Source: Rhizobium aethiopicum
Lineage (GTDB): Bacteria > Pseudomonadota > Alphaproteobacteria > Rhizobiales > Rhizobiaceae
Direction of reading: 5' to 3'
Assembly (NCBI RefSeq): GCF_900094625.1
Contig: NZ_FMAJ01000004.1
Span: 186,001 to 250,000 of the forward strand
DNA length: 64,000 nt
Shown here: piece by piece, positions 17,381-26,356 of the stretch
Position numbering within the stretch: the stretch's first letter is position 1
How the letters are laid out: every line of letters begins with the position of its first letter
The notes under the pieces: model-generated
The model's input: the letters and a program-made list of their open reading frames with translations, nothing else
Databases searched by the model: none
What the model was told of the DNA's origin: nothing
Translations under genes and position numbers: made by a program

Positions 17381-18372
17381 TCGAAATTCTGGAAAGCGGC
17401 CCTTTCAACACCGTGCAGGATCTTGGCCGTCCCGGCTATCGCGATATCGGCGTATCGGCGAGCGGCGCGATGGATCCGCTTGCGGTCCGGATCGGTAATA
17501 TTCTCCTAGGCAATGACGAGAATGCGGCCGCTATCGAGGTGCAGACTTTCCCGTTCAGTCTGCGTTTCGAGCGGCGCGTCGCCTTCGCCGTGACCGGCGC
17601 CGACGGCAATCCTCATCTCGACGGATCGGAACGGCTTGCCTGGTGCGCCTATATCGCCGAGCCGGGCCAGGTTCTCGAACTGAAGCGGCCTCCGCGGCTT
17701 GCGCGCTCCTACGTCACGCTTGGAGGCGGGCTGGATATCCCTCTCGTCATGGGCTCGCGCAGCACGTCTCTGCGTGGCGGCTTCGGCGGCAATGCTGGCC
17801 GGCCCCTGGCGAAAGGCGATCGGATTGCGGTCGGCGAGAACGCGGAGATTGCCATGATGCCGGCTACGGGCCTCGCCGTCGTCGAGCCAGCTGCAGCACT
17901 CAGCGATGTCTTCCCGGCCCCGGTCGACGGCGTGCTGCCGATCCGCGCCCTGCCGGCCGGCGAGCACGATCTTTTCGCAGGAGATGGCGAAGCCTTCTGG
18001 AGCCAGAGCTGGAGGATTTCCTCCCGAAGCGACAGGACCGGCTACCGCCTGTCAGGCGAACCGATCCAGCCGACGGCATCGATCGAGATGCGCTCCCACG
18101 GCGTCGTGCCCGGCGTAATCCAGGTGCCGCCCGGCGGCGAACCGATCGTGCAGATGAGCGATGCGAACACCGCCGGCGGATATCCGAAGATCGCCGGCGT
18201 GATCGAATGCGATCTTTGGCGGCTCGGGCAGGCTCCCATCGGCGCCCGCCTGAGCTTTGTTCGCTCGACGCATGCCGAAGCGCGCGAGGTCGAACAGGCC
18301 GTTGCCCGCTATGTCGACGACGTCAAGCAAACGTCCCTGATGGTCAAGCGCGCTTTGAAGGCGATGGCGTAG
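17377..18372 (+). CDS. pxpC: PxpC/KipA-like carboxyltransferase domain subunit 2 (AHS2), 331 aa
   Basis: The partner of PxpB, forming a heterodimer. The start IEILESGPFNTVQDLGRPGY is a hallmark of the AHS2 family, followed by GVSASGAMDPLAVRIGN. YVTLGGGLDIPLVMGSRSTS and the late QMSDANTAGGYPKIAGVI are also family segments. It corresponds to the second half of the urea carboxylase carboxyltransferase domain. ATGA overlap upstream; 21 bases and a strong AAGGAGG separate it from pxpA. Substrate (5-oxoproline, urea-like or another amide) is open. Confidence 0.87.
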   Translation: MIEILESGPFNTVQDLGRPGYRDIGVSASGAMDPLAVRIGNILLGNDENAAAIEVQTFPFSLRFERRVAFAVTGADGNPHLDGSERLAWCAYIAEPGQVLELKRPPRLARSYVTLGGGLDIPLVMGSRSTSLRGGFGGNAGRPLAKGDRIAVGENAEIAMMPATGLAVVEPAAALSDVFPAPVDGVLPIRALPAGEHDLFAGDGEAFWSQSWRISSRSDRTGYRLSGEPIQPTASIEMRSHGVVPGVIQVPPGGEPIVQMSDANTAGGYPKIAGVIECDLWRLGQAPIGARLSFVRSTHAEAREVEQAVARYVDDVKQTSLMVKRALKAMA

Positions 18373-18393
18373 GACCGTCGCAAGGAGGAACCG

Positions 18394-19161
18394 ATGAAGA
18401 TCGATCTGAATTCCGACATGGGTGAAGGGTTTGGCCCCTATCGGCTTTGCGACGACGAAGCGATGATGAAAATCGTCTCCTCGGCCAACATCGCCTGCGG
18501 CTTCCACGGCGGTGACCCCGACACGATGGGGCGCATGGTCCGGCTTGCGAAACAGAATGGCGTCGGCATCGGCGCTCATCCCGGCCTGCCCGACCGGCTC
18601 GGCTTCGGCCGGCGCGAAATACCCTTCTCGGCAGACGAGCTTCGCCAGCAGATGCTCTACCAGCTCGGCGCGCTGATGGCGATCGCGAGAGCCGAGCGGG
18701 TCACCGTCTCCCATATCAGCTTCCATGCGGCCATGGGCAATATGGTCAACCGCGATCCCGCCCTCGCCGACCTGATGATGGATGCGATTGCTACCGTGGA
18801 CCCCGGTCTCGCGGTCTTCGTCACGTCGGGCAGCGAGATCGAATCGGCGGCCAGACGTGCGCGCCTGAAGACGCTGGCACTTTTCCTCGCGGACCGGGCC
18901 TATGACGCCGCCGGCAGACTTGTCGCACGCGGGCTCCCTGGTGCCCTCGTCAAGGACGAAGCCGACGTGCGCGCCCGCGTGAGAAAATTCCTGCTCGACG
19001 GAACCGTCCGGACGATCGACGGCGCCGTGATCGCCATGCCGGCGCGCTCCATTCTCGTTCACAGCGACACGCCCGGCGCCCTCGAACTTGCCGGCATCGT
19101 TCGCGGCGAAATCGAAGCTACGGGCGCGGCACTCGCTCCCGCTGCCGAACTCGTCGAATGA
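18394..19161 (+). CDS. pxpA: PxpA/LamB-YcsF family 5-oxoprolinase subunit A, 255 aa
   Basis: A TIM-barrel-like metal-dependent hydrolase family member that supplies the third 5-oxoprolinase subunit. The start KIDLNSDMGEGFGPYRLCDD, then SANIACGFHGGDPDTMG and GIGAHPGLPDRLGFGRR, are diagnostic. The consensus ribosome-binding site AAGGAGGAACCG precedes the ATG. With PxpB and PxpC it could open 5-oxoproline to glutamate with ATP. With the carboxylase genes upstream it might instead act on a carboxylated intermediate. The amino-acid importer and aminotransferase downstream fit amino-acid-type catabolism. Confidence 0.88.
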   Translation: MKIDLNSDMGEGFGPYRLCDDEAMMKIVSSANIACGFHGGDPDTMGRMVRLAKQNGVGIGAHPGLPDRLGFGRREIPFSADELRQQMLYQLGALMAIARAERVTVSHISFHAAMGNMVNRDPALADLMMDAIATVDPGLAVFVTSGSEIESAARRARLKTLALFLADRAYDAAGRLVARGLPGALVKDEADVRARVRKFLLDGTVRTIDGAVIAMPARSILVHSDTPGALELAGIVRGEIEATGAALAPAAELVE

Positions 19162-19221
19162 CACAAGTCCGATCGCCCGCGGGCGGTCCACAACTTCAAT
19201 CCTCACCGAAGGACCATTCCG

Positions 19222-20424
19222 ATGTCCATCAAAGCCGACCGCCTGAAGAACGTCTCCATTTCCGCATCAGCCGCCATGACCCAGCGCGCCAGGGAACTTG
19301 CCGCCCAAGGGATCAAGGTCGTCAGCCTCTCCTCCGGCGAGCCGGATTTTCCCACCCCGGCGCACGCGATCGAAGCGGCGCATGCCGCAGCGCTTGCGGG
19401 CGATACGAAATATCCGCCGATGGACGGGACGCCGGCGCTCAAGGCCGCCGTCATCAGGAAGTTCAAGCGCGACAACAATCTCGACTACGACGCCAGCCAG
19501 ATCGTCGTCTCGGGCGGCGGCAAGCAGGTGATCTTCAATGCGATGCTGGCCACCTGCAATCCGGGTGACGAGGTCGTCATCCCGACGCCTTCCTGGGTCA
19601 GCTATGCCGATATCGTCAAATTCGCCGGTGGCGTCCCGGTTCCTGTCCCCTGCCACGAGCAGGCCGGCTTCAAGCTTCGCCCGGAGGATCTGGAGGCGGC
19701 GATCACGCCACGCACCAAATGGCTCTTTCTGAACTTCCCGAACAATCCCACGGGTGCGGCCTGCTCCCGGGCCGAGATGGCCGCGATCGCCGAGGTCATG
19801 CAGCGCCATCCCAATGTCTGGATCATGACCGACGACATCTACGAACACCTCGTCTATGACGACTTCCAGTTCTGCACGATCGCGGAAGTCGAGCCGCGAT
19901 TGTACGATCGCGTGCTGACGATGAACGGCGTCTCCAAGGCTTACGCGATGACGGGCTGGCGGCTCGGTTTCTGCGCCGGCCCGAAAGAGCTGATTGCAGC
20001 CATCAGCAACGTCAACGGCCAGAATGGCGGTGGCATCGCAACGCTCACCCAGGCGGCCGCGACCGCGGCGCTCGACGGACCTCAGGATCTCCTGAAGGAG
20101 CGGGCGGCGATCTACAAGACGCGGCGCGACTTCGTCCTCGACAAATTGTCGGAGGTGGAAGGGCTGCGCTGCCACCGACCCGAAGGCGCTTTCTACATCT
20201 ATCCCAACATTTCAGGGCTGATCGGCAAGACGAGCAAGGGCGGTCGTAAGATCGAGACCGACGTCGATTTTGTCATGGCGCTGGTGGACGAGCATCATGT
20301 CGCGACCGTGCAAGGCGCCGCTTACGGGATGAGCCCCTTCTTTCGTATTTCCTATGCGACAAGCCTGGAAAAACTCGCCGAAGGCTGCGCCCGCATCGCT
20401 GAGTTCTGCAAGGATATGCGCTGA
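19222..20424 (+). CDS. Class I/II pyridoxal-phosphate aminotransferase (aspartate aminotransferase-like), 400 aa
   Basis: Transfers an amino group between an amino acid and a 2-oxo acid using PLP. Visible marks are SLSSGEPDFPTPAHAIEA near the N-terminus, LNFPNNPTGAA around residue 170, and VSKAYAMTGWRLGFCAGP, where the Lys of SKAYAMTGWR binds PLP. Length matches fold-type I aspartate aminotransferases. It follows pxpA by 60 bases on the same strand and is probably part of that operon, consuming or making glutamate. The exact amino acid cannot be told. Confidence 0.9.
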   Translation: MSIKADRLKNVSISASAAMTQRARELAAQGIKVVSLSSGEPDFPTPAHAIEAAHAAALAGDTKYPPMDGTPALKAAVIRKFKRDNNLDYDASQIVVSGGGKQVIFNAMLATCNPGDEVVIPTPSWVSYADIVKFAGGVPVPVPCHEQAGFKLRPEDLEAAITPRTKWLFLNFPNNPTGAACSRAEMAAIAEVMQRHPNVWIMTDDIYEHLVYDDFQFCTIAEVEPRLYDRVLTMNGVSKAYAMTGWRLGFCAGPKELIAAISNVNGQNGGGIATLTQAAATAALDGPQDLLKERAAIYKTRRDFVLDKLSEVEGLRCHRPEGAFYIYPNISGLIGKTSKGGRKIETDVDFVMALVDEHHVATVQGAAYGMSPFFRISYATSLEKLAEGCARIAEFCKDMR

Positions 20425-20436
20425 CGCGCGACGGCC

Positions 20437-21342
20437 TTAGGTTTTCAGCCGCGCCGTCAGCTCGAGAAGGATGTCGCGCACGGCAAGGGCCGGCTCCGAC
20501 AAGGGATTCTGGTCGGAAACGCAAAGCGACAAGGTTTCCTCTATTCTCGGCGAGACGAGCCGGCAGATCAGCGGCTCGCCCGATTCCGAGACGATGCGAT
20601 CGGCGATGGCTTTCGGCATGATCGTCGCGCCGAGACCGCTCGCGACCGCACGCGCGAGGGTGCGCACGATTTCGACTTCCGCCACGACCTTCAGGTTAGT
20701 GCGCGTGCGGGTGAAGGCGGTATCGACCGCCCGGCGGACGAAATTATAGGCCGGCGGCAACAGCATCGGTATCCCGTCGAGCGCGCCGACCGGAACGGGT
20801 TTCGCATCCGCCTCGATCGCAAAATGGCGATGGGCGACCAAAAAGAATTCTTCGCTGAGGATCGGCTCGAACCGCACCCCCTTGATCGGCCCGGTTCCAT
20901 GCAGAAGCGCCATCTCCAGCCGGCCGTTCATGATCATCTGGCTATAGGTCTGACCGACGCTTTCAGTCAGATGCAGCAGGATGCCGGGATGCAATTTCCG
21001 GGTTTCGGCCAGCAGATCGACCGAGAGCGTCGCAGCACTGCTGAACGGCACGAGGCCGACGGATACCCGTCCGGCAAGCGAATTGCCGGCGGCCGAGGCA
21101 TCGGCCTGCGCCTGCTCCATCTGCCGAAGGATGATCTGCGCATGGCGATATACCGCATGCCCCGCATCGGTCATGCTCACACCCTGCTGGCTGCGGATCA
21201 GCAGCTTGTGGCCGAAATGCTCCTCCAGCCCCGCAAGCTGCTGGCTCAGCGCCGGTTGGGCGATATGCAAGAGATCCGCCGCGCGCGTGATGCTGCCGCT
21301 GTCGACGATCACGATGAAAGATTTGAGGCGTCTGATGTCCAT
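20437..21342 (-). CDS. LysR family transcriptional regulator, 301 aa
   Basis: A winged-helix regulator with an effector-binding domain. The N-terminus MDIRRLKSFIVIVDSGSITR followed by LHIAQPALSQQLAGLE is the LysR HTH. Upstream in-frame starts exist as far as 21510, but this ATG at 21342 begins exactly where LysR proteins begin. It is convergent with the aminotransferase gene and divergent from the SDR/ABC operon at 21598, so it is a likely activator of that operon. Confidence 0.9.
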   Translation of the reverse strand: MDIRRLKSFIVIVDSGSITRAADLLHIAQPALSQQLAGLEEHFGHKLLIRSQQGVSMTDAGHAVYRHAQIILRQMEQAQADASAAGNSLAGRVSVGLVPFSSAATLSVDLLAETRKLHPGILLHLTESVGQTYSQMIMNGRLEMALLHGTGPIKGVRFEPILSEEFFLVAHRHFAIEADAKPVPVGALDGIPMLLPPAYNFVRRAVDTAFTRTRTNLKVVAEVEIVRTLARAVASGLGATIMPKAIADRIVSESGEPLICRLVSPRIEETLSLCVSDQNPLSEPALAVRDILLELTARLKT

Positions 21343-21597
21343 GAGGATCGGGGTACCATTCTGATCTGCATGGCGCCATGTTTGCAGAGGCGCTTTGCTT
21401 TTGCAACGCGACGCAACCGTCGATCCGCCGGGCTTGCCTGAGGCACGCACACCGCAAAATGGCGCCGACATCGCCTCTTTCTCTACTTCGCCAGCCGCCC
21501 AAGGCTCCATAACCGTTGCTTATTGCTCCAGAGATAATCGGTCTTAGGCAAGGGGTTAAAGCTTCGCTACTGTTCTACCAACAACAAGGGAACGACA

Positions 21598-22377
21598 ATG
21601 CCATTCTCCGACTACAAGACCGCACTGGTGACCGGCGCATCTTCGGGAATCGGCGCAGCCGTGGTTGAGCGGCTCCGTCGGGAGAACATCGAGGTTCATG
21701 CTGTCGCTCGCAGCGCTGAGGCACTGCAGCAGCTGGCCGCGCGGACGGGCTGCATCCCTCATGTCATCGATGTGACCGACCGACAGGCGATGGCCGAGCT
21801 CGCCGCTCGGGTGGAATTCGACATTCTCGTCAACAATGCCGGCGTCGACCGGCCGAAGAAGTTCCTGGAAGCCGACGAAGGCGACATCGATCTCATCGTC
21901 GACGTCAATCTCCGGGCAGTGCTGCACCTCTGCCGCCTGGTGGTGCCAGGCATGGTGGCGCGCGATCGCGGCCACGTGATCAATATCTCGTCGATCGCCG
22001 GCGCCTATAATTTCGGCGGCAACTCATCCTACCACGCCACCAAGGCCGGCGTGAGCATGCTCTCCAACCAGCTGCGGCTCGACGCTTTCGGCAAGCGGGT
22101 ACGGGTCACCGAAATCTGCCCCGGCCGGGTCGCCACCGACATTTTCAATCACGTCCATGGCAACGACCCGAGCATTCGGGAACGGTTCATCGACGGTTTC
22201 GAGCTGCCGCAGGCTACCGATATCGCCGACGCGATCGCCTTCGCGATATCAGCTCCGATCGCCGTCAACATCGGACATATGGAGATCACGCCGACGCTTC
22301 AGGTCATGGGCGGCCTTCAGACGGCCAAGCCACAGCCGGCGGCGACGACTGATCAAGCCGGGGAACCAAAACCGTGA
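21598..22377 (+). CDS. Short-chain dehydrogenase/reductase, 259 aa
   Basis: An NAD(P)-dependent oxidoreductase with a Rossmann fold. It has the cofactor motif TGASSGIGAA (about residues 12-21), the structural NNAG (ILVNNAGVDRP), and the catalytic Ser and YxxxK in INISSIAGAYNFGGNSSYHATKAG. Its stop overlaps the GTG start of the permease at 22374 (GTGA), so it is the first gene of the amino-acid transport operon. It may act on the imported compound or its keto acid. Substrate unknown. Confidence 0.9.
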   Translation: MPFSDYKTALVTGASSGIGAAVVERLRRENIEVHAVARSAEALQQLAARTGCIPHVIDVTDRQAMAELAARVEFDILVNNAGVDRPKKFLEADEGDIDLIVDVNLRAVLHLCRLVVPGMVARDRGHVINISSIAGAYNFGGNSSYHATKAGVSMLSNQLRLDAFGKRVRVTEICPGRVATDIFNHVHGNDPSIRERFIDGFELPQATDIADAIAFAISAPIAVNIGHMEITPTLQVMGGLQTAKPQPAATTDQAGEPKP

Positions 22378-23081
22378 GCGGTTTCGACCTATCGGCAATC
22401 GTGGGAAATCCCGAATATGCCGCCATGCTGCTGCATGGCATCGAGATGACCTTCATCATCTATGCCGGATCCTGGTCGCTGGCGATGGTATTGGCACTTC
22501 TGCTGCTCGGTGTGCGGTTGTCGCCCGTTCGTTTCGGCAATCCGTTGGTCGCCGCTTACGTATCCTATCACCGCAACGTCCCGACCCTGGTGCAGCTCAT
22601 GCTCTGGTATTTCGGGATCTTCACGCTGATGCCGAGCGGCATCGCGACATGGCTTGCAAGCCATAATGCGGAAGCCATTTTCGCGGTGATCGGTCTCGGG
22701 CTCTGCCAGGCAGCCTATTTCAGCGAAGATCTTCGTTCGGGCGTACGCTCGGTCAGTGACGGCCAGATGCAGGCGGCCCGTGCGCTCGGCCATGGCTACG
22801 TCTCGGCGATGCGCTTCGTCATCATGCCGCAGGGCTTACGCAACGCGCTGCCGCCGCTCATCAATCACAGCGTCTCGCTTTTCAAGAACAGCAGTCTTGC
22901 CGTCGTCATCGGCGCGTCGGAGCTGACGCATGCCGTCAAGGAAATCGAAAACCTCAGCTTCCGCACCTTCGAGATCTACCTGATCGGCACGGTCCTCTAC
23001 CTCTTCTTCTCGCTCGTGATCATGAGCATCGGCGCCTATCTGTCGATGCGCGCCGATCCTGCCCGGAGTGCGCGGGCATGA
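22374..23081 (+). CDS. Polar amino acid ABC transporter permease, 235 aa
   Basis: An inner-membrane subunit of the HisM/GlnP family. Hydrophobic segments include [20 protein letters not shown]. The family EAA region reads [20 protein letters not shown], followed by [20 protein letters not shown]. The GTG start overlaps the SDR stop. It forms a heterodimer with the next gene product. Length is typical. Confidence 0.92.
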   Translation: MSGFDLSAIVGNPEYAAMLLHGIEMTFIIYAGSWSLAMVLALLLLGVRLSPVRFGNPLVAAYVSYHRNVPTLVQLMLWYFGIFTLMPSGIATWLASHNAEAIFAVIGLGLCQAAYFSEDLRSGVRSVSDGQMQAARALGHGYVSAMRFVIMPQGLRNALPPLINHSVSLFKNSSLAVVIGASELTHAVKEIENLSFRTFEIYLIGTVLYLFFSLVIMSIGAYLSMRADPARSARA

Positions 23082-23836
23082 TCCAGGACATGATCGCCAT
23101 CGTCCGCGACTACTGGCTGCTGCTCCTGATCGGCCAATATCCGAACGGGCCGCTCGGCGGGCTCGCCAATACGCTGATCCTTTCGGCGCTCAGCATCGCT
23201 CTCGCCTTTCCGGTAAGCATTCTGTTCGCAATGGCGCGGCTTTCCAAATCGCCGCTACTGCGCTGGCCGGTCACCGCGCTTGTCTATTTCACCCGCGGCG
23301 TGCCGCTCCTGATGCTCATCCTGTGGAGCTATTTCCTGGTGCCGCTCCTGACCGGCGCCGATGTGCCGAGCTTCGTCACCATGCTGACGACGCTCGTGGT
23401 CTATCAGAGCGCGTTTCTCAGCGAAGTCGTCCGCGCCGGCATCGTCGCGCTCGGACCGGGCCAGATGGATGCCGCGCGTGCGCTTGGCCACGGCTATATC
23501 GGCGCGATGCGTTACATCATCCTGCCGCAGGCGCTCTACAACATGATCCCGAGTATCATCTCCACGTTCGTCTCGACGATCAAGGATACGACGCTCGGCT
23601 ATGTGATCAACGTGCCGGACCTGACCTTTGCGGCAAGCCAGGTCAACAACCAGCTCCTGACGCAGCCCTTCCAGGTCTTCCTCATCCTGGCGATCGTCTA
23701 CTTCATCATCTGCTGGACGCTCACCTATTTCGCAAATCGCCTCGAGCGGCGCATCACGCGGCGGCGTGCGGGACTTCTCAACATTCCCACGACCTCCCTG
23801 GTCACGCCAGCGAAAATCGTATCGGAGCAGTTATGA
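23078..23836 (+). CDS. Polar amino acid ABC transporter permease, 252 aa
   Basis: The second permease of the importer, with the same HisM/GlnP fold. Its EAA region is [20 protein letters not shown], followed by [19 protein letters not shown]. At least five transmembrane segments are evident. ATGA overlaps couple it to the genes on both sides. Its C-terminus is a basic cytosolic tail ([12 protein letters not shown]). Confidence 0.92.
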   Translation: MIQDMIAIVRDYWLLLLIGQYPNGPLGGLANTLILSALSIALAFPVSILFAMARLSKSPLLRWPVTALVYFTRGVPLLMLILWSYFLVPLLTGADVPSFVTMLTTLVVYQSAFLSEVVRAGIVALGPGQMDAARALGHGYIGAMRYIILPQALYNMIPSIISTFVSTIKDTTLGYVINVPDLTFAASQVNNQLLTQPFQVFLILAIVYFIICWTLTYFANRLERRITRRRAGLLNIPTTSLVTPAKIVSEQL

Positions 23837-24597
23837 CCACGTCAGTTCCCGCGCAGCAAGCGCAGACGATCCGGCTTTCGCAGGTCTGCAAGAGCTACGG
23901 CGACTATCCGGTCCTGAAGGACATCGATGCTGAGGTCGCGCGCGGCGAGGTGGTCGTGATCTGCGGTCCCTCCGGTTCGGGAAAATCCACGCTGATCCGC
24001 ACGATCAATCGCCTGGAGGAGATCAACAGCGGATCAATCACGCTCGACGGGCAAAACATCCACGCGTCGATGCGGGCGAAGGAGCTCAACGCAATGCGCA
24101 GCCGGATCGGCTTCGTCTTCCAGAACTTCAACCTCTTTCCGCATCTTTCGGTGGCTGAAAATGTGTCGATGTCGCCGATCCGGGTGAAAGGCGTGGCGCC
24201 CGATGTCGCGCATGAAAAGGCGCTCAAGCTCCTCGACCGCGTCGGCCTCGCCGACAAGGCCCGGGCCTATCCCGGCCAGCTCTCGGGCGGCCAGCAGCAG
24301 CGGGTGGCGATCGCCCGCGCCCTTGCGATGGAGCCGCCGGTGATGCTGTTCGACGAACCGACGAGTGCGCTCGACCCCGAAATGGTCGGCGAAGTGCTCG
24401 CCGTCATGAAGAGCCTGGCGTCGGAAGGCATGACCATGCTCTGCGTCACCCACGAAATGGCTTTCGCGCGCGAGGTCGCCGACCGGATCTGGTTCATCGA
24501 TGCCGGTCAGATCATCGAAATGGCGACGCCTGAGGACTTCTTCACCAATCCGACCCATCCCCGGGCTCAGCGTTTCCTCGCTGATCTCAGGCATTGA
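23833..24597 (+). CDS. Amino acid ABC transporter ATP-binding protein (GlnQ type), 254 aa
   Basis: The ATPase of the polar amino acid importer. Walker A is [19 protein letters not shown], the typical GlnQ/HisP form. The signature is [19 protein letters not shown] and Walker B is [18 protein letters not shown]. The H-loop is [15 protein letters not shown]. The true start is the ATG at 23833 overlapping the permease stop; a longer frame from 23068 reads through the permease gene in another frame and was discarded. Confidence 0.94.
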   Translation: MTTSVPAQQAQTIRLSQVCKSYGDYPVLKDIDAEVARGEVVVICGPSGSGKSTLIRTINRLEEINSGSITLDGQNIHASMRAKELNAMRSRIGFVFQNFNLFPHLSVAENVSMSPIRVKGVAPDVAHEKALKLLDRVGLADKARAYPGQLSGGQQQRVAIARALAMEPPVMLFDEPTSALDPEMVGEVLAVMKSLASEGMTMLCVTHEMAFAREVADRIWFIDAGQIIEMATPEDFFTNPTHPRAQRFLADLRH

Positions 24598-24628
24598 TAC
24601 CAACCACCAAAAACAAAGGAGAACAGCA

Positions 24629-25462
24629 ATGAGGAAATACCTCAGCCTTACCGTCGCATTCGCCGGCCTGGCCGCAGCCATGCCCGCAAAGGCCGATCAG
24701 CTCGATACCATCATGTCGGCAAAGACCCTGCGCTGCGCGACTTTCGCCGACGTTCCTCCCTTCGCTTCGCCCGATCCGAAGACCCGCGAAATGGCCGGTT
24801 TCGACGTCGATCTCTGCAGCGCAATCGCCAAGGAGCTTGGCGTCAAGGCTGAAATCAAGCCGGTTTCGGTCGAGGCCCGCGTGCCCGAGGTCAAACTCGG
24901 CCGCGTCGACATCACCGTCGCCAACCTTGCCTATACGCTGAGCCGAGCCGAGCAGATCCAGTTCAGCGATCCCTATTATCTCGCTAAGGAAATGCTGATC
25001 GTACCGGCCGACGATGCCGGCAAGACGAAGGCCGATTATGCCGGCCAGCGCATCGCTTCGACCAAGGGCTCGACCTCGGAAATGTCGATCAAGCTCAACA
25101 AATCGGAACCGCTGACCTTCCAGGATACCGCCTCGGCCTATCTCGCCGTTCAGCAGGGCAAGGCGCGCGGCATGGTGGCGAACACCATGACGACGACCAA
25201 GTTCGTCAATGAATCGAAGAGCAAGGGCAAACAAATGCGGATGATCGAGGAGCCGATGCTCTACCAACCGATCGGCATCGGCATGGCCAAGGATCAACCG
25301 GCGCTGACCGCCAAGATCAACGAGATCCTGCACAAGCTCGACGCATCAGGCGAGATCAACAAGATCTGGGACAAGTGGCTCGGCCCGAGCACCGAATACA
25401 AGATGACCCGCACCGACAAAGTCGTGCCGCTCACGCAGCTGAAGTTCGACCCGATCCCGTAG
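24629..25462 (+). CDS. Amino acid ABC transporter substrate-binding protein, 277 aa
   Basis: The periplasmic binding protein (SBP_bac_3 family). A signal peptide is visible (MRKYLSLTVAFAGLAAAMPA, cleavage after AKA). The mature domain has LRCATFADVPPFASPDPKTR and FDVDLCSAIAKELGVKAEIK, typical of cationic or polar amino acid binders. AAAGGAGAACAGCA precedes the ATG. It ends the ABC operon and is followed by a GC-rich stem-loop at 25507-25529. The ligand could be the substrate of the upstream PxpABC/aminotransferase cluster (inference). Confidence 0.92.
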   Translation: MRKYLSLTVAFAGLAAAMPAKADQLDTIMSAKTLRCATFADVPPFASPDPKTREMAGFDVDLCSAIAKELGVKAEIKPVSVEARVPEVKLGRVDITVANLAYTLSRAEQIQFSDPYYLAKEMLIVPADDAGKTKADYAGQRIASTKGSTSEMSIKLNKSEPLTFQDTASAYLAVQQGKARGMVANTMTTTKFVNESKSKGKQMRMIEEPMLYQPIGIGMAKDQPALTAKINEILHKLDASGEINKIWDKWLGPSTEYKMTRTDKVVPLTQLKFDPIP

Positions 25463-25506
25463 ACCGACCGGTCTCGGAACCTCCCGATGACAATCAACCG
25501 AAATAA

Positions 25507-25529
25507 GACGGCGGGATTTGCCCGCCGTC
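25507..25529 (+). terminator. Stem-loop after the amino-acid ABC operon
   Basis: GACGGCGGG at 25507-25515 and CCCGCCGTC at 25521-25529 form a 9-bp perfect stem with a 5-base loop (ATTTG). It lies 45 bases after the binding-protein stop and 22 bases before the RraA-like gene. No T-run follows, so it may protect the mRNA end or attenuate rather than terminate fully. Confidence 0.55.
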
Positions 25530-25550
25530 TGCCAACGATGTGAGGCATCC

Positions 25551-26225
25551 ATGATTCATATAAAAGATATCGCTGAACGGCCCAGCAAAGCTGACATCGA
25601 GGCGGTTTCGAAATTTTCGCCCGCGACCATTCACGAAGCCCAGGGCCGCCGCGGCGCACTCTCCTCGCGCCTTAAGCCCGTCGATTACCGCATGAAATTG
25701 TGTGGTCCGGCATTCACGGTCAAATGCGCGCCGCGCGACAACATCATGCTGCAGCTCGCCATCAACTATGCAAAGCCGGGCGATATCATCGTCGTCTCCG
25801 CCGGCGAATACGAAGAGGCTGGTTCCTTCGGCGATGTGCTTGCCAATGCCTGCCTTGCAAAGGGCATCGGCGGTCTCGTGACCGATACCGGCGTGCGCGA
25901 CACGCTGCAGCTGCGGGAACTCGGTTTCCCGGTCTTCTCGCTCAGCGTCTGCATCAAGGGGACGGTCAAGGAATCAATCGCCGCGGTGAACGACCCGATC
26001 ATCGTCGGCGGTGAAACCATCAATCCGGGCGACATCATCGTCGGCGATGCCGATGGGCTGGTGGTCGTGCGCAGGCACGAAGCCCAGGAAGCCACCAGGC
26101 TCTCGCAGGCCCGTGAAGACGCCGAGGCCGGCTATATCGCCGCATACAAGCAGGGGAGGTCGGTCATCGAGGTCAGCAATCTGGCGCAAGTGCTGAAAGC
26201 CAAGGGCCTTGTCGTCGACATCTGA
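25551..26225 (+). CDS. RraA-like family protein (possible 4-hydroxy-4-methyl-2-oxoglutarate aldolase), 224 aa
   Basis: A member of the RraA/HMG-aldolase family, a metal-dependent class II pyruvate aldolase fold. The active-site segment is SFGDVLANACLAKGIGGLVT followed by DTGVRDTLQLRELGFPVF, with the Arg-Asp pair (RD) used for pyruvate and metal binding. VGDADGLVVVRR is also conserved. True RNase E inhibitors are shorter (about 160 residues), so an aldolase or decarboxylase role is more likely. The start at 25551 was preferred over 25518 because it begins at the conserved N-terminus. It sits between two transport operons and its pathway is unclear. Confidence 0.82.
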   Translation: MIHIKDIAERPSKADIEAVSKFSPATIHEAQGRRGALSSRLKPVDYRMKLCGPAFTVKCAPRDNIMLQLAINYAKPGDIIVVSAGEYEEAGSFGDVLANACLAKGIGGLVTDTGVRDTLQLRELGFPVFSLSVCIKGTVKESIAAVNDPIIVGGETINPGDIIVGDADGLVVVRRHEAQEATRLSQAREDAEAGYIAAYKQGRSVIEVSNLAQVLKAKGLVVDI

Positions 26226-26356
26226 GACGGCATTGACGCCGTCATTACAAGACGGCCGTATAAGCTTGGCTCGCCTGCAGAGATTTCTACAGCTCCGTCT
26301 GGACACTATTATGGACACATGTTCTATAAAGCGGACAGACTTGTTGGGAGCAGGCG
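26226..26356 (+). promoter_or_regulatory. Promoter region with shared 38-bp element (26299-26336)
   Basis: A spacer between the RraA-like gene and the unrecognised gene at 26357. Bases 26299-26336 align without gaps to 35761-35798, upstream of the ABC operon, with 28 of 38 identical. Both end in TCTATA..AGCGGAC, preceded by ACTATnATG or CTATAATG-like sequence. The element ends 20 bases before the ATG. It is probably an operator for the IclR protein at 35937. A short inverted repeat GACGGC/GCCGTC lies at 26226-26243, just after the RraA stop. Confidence 0.6.

Noticed and set aside
23068..24597. A 509-residue protein ending in the amino-acid ATPase
   Set aside because: Its N-terminal half is the permease gene in another frame. 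The ATPase starts at 23833, coupled to the permease stop.
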